Shown here: positions 57,589 to 64,000 of the stretch, piece after piece
Numbering within the stretch: the first letter of the stretch is position 1
Layout: every line of letters begins with the position of its first letter
From: Ciborinia camelliae
Lineage: Eukaryota; Ascomycota; Leotiomycetes; Helotiales; Sclerotiniaceae
Length of the DNA: 64,000 nt
Direction: 5' to 3'
NCBI GenBank assembly: GCA_025890175.1
Contig: JANPYM010000011.1
Location: 786,299 to 850,298 of the forward strand
Position numbers and translations under genes: made by a program
Notes under the pieces: generated by a model
What the model was told of the DNA's origin: nothing
The model's input: only the letters and a program-made list of their open reading frames with translations
Databases searched by the model: none

Positions 57589-59783
57589 ATGGAGGTCATC
57601 GAGGCTCGCCATATCCAGATGGCGGATAGTTCGTCAATAATGGAGCCACATTGGGGATATGTTGATCGTGTCCTGCCCTGTACAAATGATGCTGGATCAT
57701 GTGAATATCTGGATGCTGTCTATGTAAGTTATTGTACCAATCATTCTCAATGAATTGCCCCTTATATCGGGAATTCGCTTCCACGATCTTTACCGGTGTT
57801 GCGTACAATCTTTATTCTAACACTGACCACTCATAGCATTCACACGATTTATCGATGCTCTACACTTTCATTCTATGGGCAGTCATCGGAAGTCTTATTG
57901 TGATACTTGCTGCTTTTCGTTTAATGAAGCCATCAGGGAAAACCATCACCAAAGCTAGGGACTCCGAGATCCAAAGTAGCGCGGGGATATCACCCTGGTA
58001 CTATCGTGCATGGCGAGGAACAACAGCTACCTTCCGACGATATCTCCTTCCCGAGATTTGTGTAAAATTCTTTGGAAATGTCACCAGGTTGCAAATATTG
58101 ATACTAGCGATCTTGCTAGGTTATTTACTCATATTCACGTGAGTTATGTGTTCTGAGGTATGGAGAGGCATTTACTAACATGCATGCACTAGACTCGTTG
58201 GAAATGTCTACAAAGTATGGATAACACCAGTCAAAAAGACAAATTTACACAACACCCGATCATGGCTCGGTGGCTTCTCCGACCGTGTAGGAGCACTCGC
58301 ATACGCATTGACGCCCTTCACGGTACTCCTGAGTACGCGTGAATCGGCCCTGAGTCTCGCTACTGGAATCCCATATCAATCATTTAACTTTTTACATCGC
58401 TGGCTCGGTCGTATCATGTTTATTCAAGCCGCTTTACATACTTTTGGCTGGACGCTTGTCGAAGCTCGATTGTACCAACCACAACCTACTCTCTACCAGA
58501 ATTTTATCAAGCAAAGATACATCATATGGGGTTGCATTGCATTAGCCTTGCTTTGCTTTCTATATGTCTTCAGTATCAAAAGAGTTATTCGATGGACTGG
58601 ATATGAATTCTTCAGGAAGGCTCACTATGTCGTAGCTTGTTTGTATATCGGTGCATGTTGGGGCCACTGGCAGCAATTAAAGTGTTGGATGATTGCTTCT
58701 CTGGGACTGTTCTTCATTGATCGAGGCGTGAGGATACTAAGGACTTTAATGATACATGTTGGATATTTTGATGCAAATGACAACGCAGGCAAGTCTTCCA
58801 TCTTTTTTCTAGTTAATCGAATCCGCTGATTAACAAAACCAGGACTCGGTTTCCACCCAGCAGAATCGACTCTTCAATATTTCGACGATAAAGATGGCGG
58901 TGTCATTCGCCTAGAATTCGACCATAGACACGCTCCATGGACCCTTGGCCAGCATTTCTTCCTCTGCTTTCCCGCCCTCAGCATCTGGCAATCGCATCCC
59001 CTAACCGTAGCATCTCTCCCCTCCAATCACCACACATATATCATCCGCTGCCGTTCAGGCGAGACAGGAAACCTCAAAAAACTAGCCCTAGGTAACCAGC
59101 TCACCACACCAGTAATCCTCAGCGGCCCATACGGCGAATCTCTATTAAATCCCAAAGAAGAACCAACCAATATACTAGCCATAGCAGGCGGAACCGGCGT
59201 TTCATTAACGCTCCCTCTCGTTTTAGCCGCAACTGCTAGTGACACCTCGATATACAAAGGGCGAGCGATCGATTTTATCTGGATCGTGAGGCGGAGTTCG
59301 TGTTTAAAATGGATCACGAAGGAATTAAACGAGATCCGACGTCGAGCCAACGATAGGCGATTTAATTTCCACGTGCACATCTACGTGACGCAAGAAGAGG
59401 CGCCACCCACGGGCGAGGGCGAGGGCGAAGAAAAGCATTCCGAATCCGACATGTTGATGAATGAAGAGAAAATCATGGAGACGATCGATAAGACGTTGTC
59501 AGATTCCATGATGAGTATCGGCTCGGGAAAAATGTCCTCCCCTGCATTTCGCATCTCGTATCTGGGCGGTTGTAAATGCTGTCATCCGGATTTGAATGAG
59601 TTGGTGAGGGCCTTTATGCATGGAAGAGCGGGATCTAGATATAGAACGAGGGTGGTCGCTAGTGGACCGAAGGGCATTGGTAGGGATTTGAGGAGCGCGG
59701 TGGCGGAATGTAATGATGGGGGGGCGGTTTTGAGAGGGGCGAGGATCGCTGATGTTGAGTTGGTTTGGGATGCGAGGGATTGA
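57589..59783 (+). CDS. ferric-chelate reductase (FRE family)
   Basis: Predicted exons 57589-57723, 57837-58138, 58193-58788 and 58843-59783 sum to 1974 nt (657 residues). A plasma-membrane flavocytochrome that reduces Fe(III) or Cu(II) outside the cell with cytosolic NADPH. Family N-terminus HWGYVDRVLPCTNDAGSCEY is followed by HDLSMLYTFILWAVIG. The heme-binding histidine pairs are in the canonical spacing: H214 (LHRW) and H228 (LHTFGW), H290 (KAHY) and H304 (GHW). The FAD site is HPLTVAS (396-402), the NADPH-binding loop is AGGTGVS (459-465) and the late SGPKG motif (618-622) carries Ser where many members have Cys. An insert rich in Glu/Gly (GEGEGEEK) sits in the NAD domain. The third intron starts with GC (AG/GCAAGT), which alone keeps the frame. 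No iron-permease or multicopper oxidase neighbour in the window. Confidence 0.9.
58789..58842 (+). other. GC-AG intron in the ferric reductase gene
   Basis: Donor AG/GCAAGT and acceptor CCAG/G. Splicing joins ..NDNA and GLGFHPAEST in frame. Retention would stop the protein at a TGA about 40 nt into the intron. Confidence 0.7.
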
Positions 59784-61840
59784 TGGCGCCATTGTGGATC
59801 GTGGATCATATATCGTGGATTAAAGAAATATTTGGGGGTGATATGAGATTATGTGTTATGAATTTATGCCTGTATATTTAAATGTATTGTAAATTATAAT
59901 AATAGATTAAATAATTATATTTGAATAGGTATTTTTCATTTATGGTTAGATAATGAACCTTTCCCCATCAAAAACAACAGCATCTTGAATCTCCAACTTC
60001 AACCATAGAAATACGAAAGAACACCGGTTCATATTCATCCCCCCCTCCCACCTCAAAACTTTTGACTCGTAATTCTCGCCTGTCGTGTCTATGTATATAT
60101 CCCTATAAGATAAGATAAGATGTTCAAATTGAAATTGTCACGATTTTATAATATGACCTCTCTCCCTCACCTCGTCTATTACATACAGTCTTTTATTAAA
60201 CACGAAAAACAGAAAGCATATACCCCTCTCCCTCTCCCTCTCCCTCTCCCTCTCCCCAAAAAAACCCACATAACCCGCCGGCACCCCTCCCTTCCTCCTC
60301 CTTCCTCCACCTCCAACAATCAGATCTCAAGCCCCTCACCTCACTTCCCTCCCCAAATCCTCCCAAATCCTCCCAAATCCTCACGTACAGTGCATGAAAC
60401 TTCTCTCCCAAAACATCCAAAACATCCTTTGCTAAAATATAAAAAGAATGAACAAGATAATTGAAGGATGTTTTTTACAGCTTCTATGCATTATATTGCA
60501 TGATTCAATACCTACCTCAGCAAGAACATTCTGCACTTATGCCATAGAATCTTCCGAGTCTTCTATTACTTCATTTCCCTTTCTCTGATTTTCCGAAACA
60601 AATTTCAATAAAAGATAGATAGCAATACCCGATACCTCGCCGAGGATTTCCAAAACACCGGGACAGTACATCCAGGGACAACACTACAACCAGCGAGTTG
60701 AACCCCCATCATTTCTTAAACGATACCTAGATCCCATCATCTCCTATAAACACACTCTTCAGATGATGCATAGGTATGGACCATCATCTTTACCCCGAAT
60801 CCGAATCCGAATACTTACATACATGAAGTTTCATCATCATCTCCCAGTAACGTCGCCGTATGAATAACATACCTAGGTAGGTACATGCACAAGGACCCAA
60901 CAACAACGACAACAACGAAAACAACGAAAACAACAATTTTGCCCTCACAAAAGCCCACCTCATCAATAAATAGTTTTTCCCCGTCTCATCTCTACCTAGT
61001 ACCTCTCATCTCTATCTACCCTACTCATCAACCCTACTCCCAATCAAAGATATCCCAGCACCACGCACCACGCACCGCTTAACATAAAACATCGATAATC
61101 CTTCAAGTTCCCTCTCCAATATTTCCACATCTTGGGGTACCTACCTAGTACCTATATCTGATCAACGAGCCACCCAATATAAATATTTATTGAACTTTCA
61201 ATATATGAGGGAGGTATGAAGCAAATCATTTTCCAGCTATTCCGAGTCCTTTAGCTTTTGTAGAGATTATTTATGTGTATATATATATACCTAGATTACC
61301 TAAGTAGGTAGGTATCTTATAATCATCCACATCTTGGGGTACCTACCTACCTACTACCTATATCCGATCAACGAGCCACCCAATATGAATATGAATATGA
61401 CAATCAAGCATCCATCAATATTCGAATTTATTGAACTTTCAATATATATATCAAGTATGAGGCAAATCATTTTCCAGCTATTCCGAGTCCTTTGGCTTTT
61501 GTAGAGATTATTTATGTATATATATATGCCTAGGTAGGTAGGTAGATAGGTATCTTATAACCATATTTCTATCTATTAAGCCAATAAGATTTATGGATAC
61601 ACGAATAGGTATTTAGGTAGATATATATGCTTAAAGAACAAATGCGTGCACGACTCACTTAAATTCCAAACCTCGCAACGGCTATTTTATATATATAAAA
61701 AAGCGACTAGCAGCAAGTCCGATGAGAATTGACTCTCATCTTTTTCATTAATGACGTATATCTCATAGCACAATAATATATATATACATTTATTTCCCTC
61801 ATGGAACGAGACAAGAAAGCGAAGCAGTCACCACACCACC
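59784..61840. other. 2-kb region between convergent genes
   Basis: 3' flanks of the ferric reductase and the bromodomain gene. Pyrimidine-rich stretches (CTCCCT repeats near 60225-60255, AACAACGA near 60900) and the tandem duplication at 61124-61562. No gene. Confidence 0.5.
61124..61562 (+). repeat. tandem duplication of a ~200-bp unit
   Basis: Copy 1 (61124-61325) and copy 2 (61326-61562) share TCCACATCTTGGGGTACC, CGATCAACGAGCCACCCAAT-like, TTATTGAACTTTCAATATAT, CAAATCATTTTCCAGCTATT and GGTATCTTATAA in the same order. Copy 2 carries about 35 extra bases (TGAATATGAATATGAC and following). Confidence 0.88.
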
Positions 61841-64000
61841 CTAAGCCTTTTTTCTCCTTTTCGCCGCCCCACCTGCCGTGCCCGTCCCACCATTGCCATC
61901 CCCAGCCAATTCGTCCACTTCATCATCGTCCACTTCAACCTGATGACTCGTATATCGGATGCCCCAAGGTCCGCCAAGCGCTTCTCGTTCGGCAGCTTCT
62001 TCGCTTCGCCTTTCGGCACTTCGGAGTGCTCCGATATCCTTCTCGACATCCATAAACATAGCTCGTGTATCCTTGACTAATGAATTCTCATCAATTTCAT
62101 AGACCGCTCCCCTCTCGGACTCTTTCCTTTTGCTTTCAAATACTTTGCCAAATCCTCGATCCGGATCTGGGTTGAACATAATAGCATTGGCAAACATTCG
62201 CATTAATTCTTTTTCAAATTGAGCATAATTTATTATGCCTTTTGGAGGAATAAGATCTTCGGAAATAGGAAGCCATGCACTTGATTGACCTTGATCATCA
62301 GGAGTAGCTTGAGCAGCTGCCACAGCCGCCGCAGCTTTATGTCCAGTTGTGATAGCTGTGCGAATAGACTTGAGATCTTGTGGACGAAGAATAAGATCTT
62401 TATAGCCCGGAGCATCGCGTTCCTTGACTGGGTTTGCAAATGTGCTCGCGTTCCGATGACCACTAATCGATTCTAGGGCAGAGGCACTAATCTTGGGAAA
62501 AGCGCGAGTCCATAAAACAAAAAGAGGTGGTCCTCGTGGTTCCTTAAGTTCGGGACTATCAAGACGCTTTCGCTTCATTGCTTGGCGAGGTGATGGTGGT
62601 ACTTTGGATTGCCGAATCGTGCTTTCATCAGCCGCGATATCGCCTACATCATCTACGCCACTGGGTGTTGCGACTTCTTGTTTAAAATGAAGACCAGAAT
62701 TCTCAGTGTCCAAAGAGAGTTCATCGGCATGTGATTGTACTGATTGACTTCTTCTAAATGGTCCAGTGGTAGGGGTTGAGGTTATACTGCCGGCTCGCTT
62801 ACGAAGTGTGCTTGGTGTGTTTGCCTTGCCTGGCTTTGCAGCATCCTGTTTTGAATGTCCCTTCTTTTGTGACGATTTTTCCACTGATTGAGGTAATGCT
62901 TTAGGTTTCAACACAGGACTAAGAGGTTCGGCCTGAGGACGGGGAGGCTCTCTAGGGACTCGTGGAGTGGCCCCAGATGGTCTTGGGGTCCATTTAGTTC
63001 CACTTCCAGTCATGAAAGATTGAGGTGTTTGAGATAACGGAGTGTGGGGTTGCGGTAATTGTGGCCTTGGAGGCTGCACTGGAGTATTCGTAGGTTGAGG
63101 TTGAGAAGGTCGCGGGCTTTGATTTGCGTTATACGGTGAATTATATTGTCTGTTCTCGGGAGCAACAAGTTCTGGACGAGGAAATGGTGGTCTATTGTTT
63201 TGAGGCCCGTTAAATTGGTAGTTAGGTACTGGGTATGGTGGTTGAAAGGGAGGATTCCACTGTGGAGGAGGGTGACCAGTCGAAGACAGAGGTCTTGGTG
63301 GAGGTGGAGGTGGAAATGAATGTGTGTATGGAGTATGAGACGGAACTTGGGGCAAAGATCCTTGAGGCAGAGAGACGGGAGGTAAAGGCCCTTGTTGAAG
63401 CATAGGAGACCCGGAAGATGCACGATATTGCTGACCAGCAATGTCCGCCAATGCATCTAGTTGCGTGCCAGAAGTACTTGGGGATCTTCCCATCGTATGA
63501 GGGGGCGGTAAGAGAACACCTTGTTGATATTGAGGATTCAGAGGAGATGATGGTACAGAATGATGGGGTGGAGGTAAATGTGGGCTTGGTAGAGAATTTC
63601 GGTGGTTAGGGGGAGGATATGAATGAGGAGGATAGGGATGTGGAGGAAACTGCGGGGGGTAAAACTGAGAGTGAGGAGATGGATGTGGTGATCCAGGCTG
63701 GGAGTTGTGAAACTGTGGGGGATTGGGGCCAGGATGAAATGGTGGCTCCCATTGCAGAGGAGGATGACCAGGTTGGGGTGAATGAGCCTGGGTTTGTAAA
63801 GGAGATGGTCCATGAGGACCGTGACTGCCAGATCTTTGATGAGCCATAGGCGGCGCCCCATGATGCGCGCCATTTCGAGACTGCTGTTCCGTGACATGCT
63901 TTTGGGGAGGGATGGGATTGGAATTTTGAGTGTTTAGAACATCACTGATAGCCAAACCTTCTGATCGACCTTCGGTTCTTGGCGAAGGGCCTGGAGATGG
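61841..64000 (-). CDS. bromodomain protein, Pro/Gln-rich (5' end outside window)
   Basis: An open frame runs from the window edge (64000) to the stop at 61841 (719 visible residues). The start codon is not in view. The first 480 visible residues are low-complexity Pro/Gln/His/Ser sequence (PPPPPPRPLSS, QPQPTNTPVQPPRPQ). A basic segment KRKRLDSPELKEPRG may be a nuclear signal. Residues about 490-625 form a bromodomain: WTRAFPKISASALESI, VKERDAPGYKDLILRPQDLKSIR (ZA loop) and ELMRMFANAIMFNPDPDRG with the acetyl-lysine-binding Asn in MFN. The BC part is separated from the ZA part by an Ala-rich insert. The C-terminus is acidic then basic (AAKRRKKA). This layout, Pro-rich then one C-terminal bromodomain with an insert, resembles fungal BRD8/Bdc1-like subunits of NuA4 acetyltransferase; that assignment is inference. 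No intron seen in the visible part. Confidence 0.85.
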   Translation of the reverse strand, partial: PSPGPSPRTEGRSEGLAISDVLNTQNSNPIPPQKHVTEQQSRNGAHHGAPPMAHQRSGSHGPHGPSPLQTQAHSPQPGHPPLQWEPPFHPGPNPPQFHNSQPGSPHPSPHSQFYPPQFPPHPYPPHSYPPPNHRNSLPSPHLPPPHHSVPSSPLNPQYQQGVLLPPPHTMGRSPSTSGTQLDALADIAGQQYRASSGSPMLQQGPLPPVSLPQGSLPQVPSHTPYTHSFPPPPPPRPLSSTGHPPPQWNPPFQPPYPVPNYQFNGPQNNRPPFPRPELVAPENRQYNSPYNANQSPRPSQPQPTNTPVQPPRPQLPQPHTPLSQTPQSFMTGSGTKWTPRPSGATPRVPREPPRPQAEPLSPVLKPKALPQSVEKSSQKKGHSKQDAAKPGKANTPSTLRKRAGSITSTPTTGPFRRSQSVQSHADELSLDTENSGLHFKQEVATPSGVDDVGDIAADESTIRQSKVPPSPRQAMKRKRLDSPELKEPRGPPLFVLWTRAFPKISASALESISGHRNASTFANPVKERDAPGYKDLILRPQDLKSIRTAITTGHKAAAAVAAAQATPDDQGQSSAWLPISEDLIPPKGIINYAQFEKELMRMFANAIMFNPDPDRGFGKVFESKRKESERGAVYEIDENSLVKDTRAMFMDVEKDIGALRSAERRSEEAAEREALGGPWGIRYTSHQVEVDDDEVDELAGDGNGGTGTAGGAAKRRKKA

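Overview
The window reads as nuclear DNA of a filamentous ascomycete. Genes carry several short introns (about 45-85 nt, GT..AG with GTAAGT/GTATGT-type donors), genes lie on both strands without operons, and the protein set is typical of Pezizomycotina: a 2EXR protein, a HET-domain gene, a LaeA-like methyltransferase, a naphthol reductase of the DHN-melanin type, an F-box/DUF7600-type protein and a ferric reductase. Alternation of GC-balanced gene DNA with almost pure A/T blocks resembles genomes of Leotiomycetes such as Botrytis and Sclerotinia. That placement is an inference, not shown by any single sequence.

Layout. 1-20 kb, all minus strand: 2EXR protein (1707-2648), GNAT acetyltransferase A (3613-4661), MFS organic-anion transporter (5427-7232), mitochondrial acetylornithine aminotransferase (7997-9578), GNAT B, a paralogue of A (12235-12997), trihydroxynaphthalene-reductase-like SDR (14198-15179) and LaeA-like methyltransferase (17983-19443). 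21-31 kb, plus strand: a broken HET gene (21550-23305), HMG-CoA lyase (23855-25039), V-ATPase subunit B (25516-27391) and a secreted aldose 1-epimerase (29419-30832). 31.6-36.8 kb: an extremely A/T-rich block that is exactly bounded by terminal inverted repeats and a 9-bp target-site duplication, so it is one decayed mobile element. 38-49 kb: a kinase-like/C2H2 protein with altered catalytic motifs (38214-41571, +), an MHYT-domain membrane protein (43420-46196, -) and a coiled-coil protein (48032-48862, -). 49.9-52.1 kb: a second A/T block made of simple tandem repeats, with a GC-rich hairpin on its left border. 52-64 kb: F-box protein (52461-55312, +), ferric reductase (57589-59783, +) and the 3' part of a bromodomain protein (61841-64000, -, cut by the window edge).

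The genes do not form an obvious pathway cluster. Housekeeping functions (arginine synthesis, leucine/ketone metabolism, vacuolar acidification, chromatin) are mixed with accessory ones (melanin-type reductase, methyltransferase, HET, iron reduction). Exon structures were built by hand from splice signals. In every multi-exon intact gene the summed exon length is a multiple of three, and family motifs run across the junctions. The most interesting non-gene signal is the 31586-36822 element, whose residual base pattern does not look like simple RIP.
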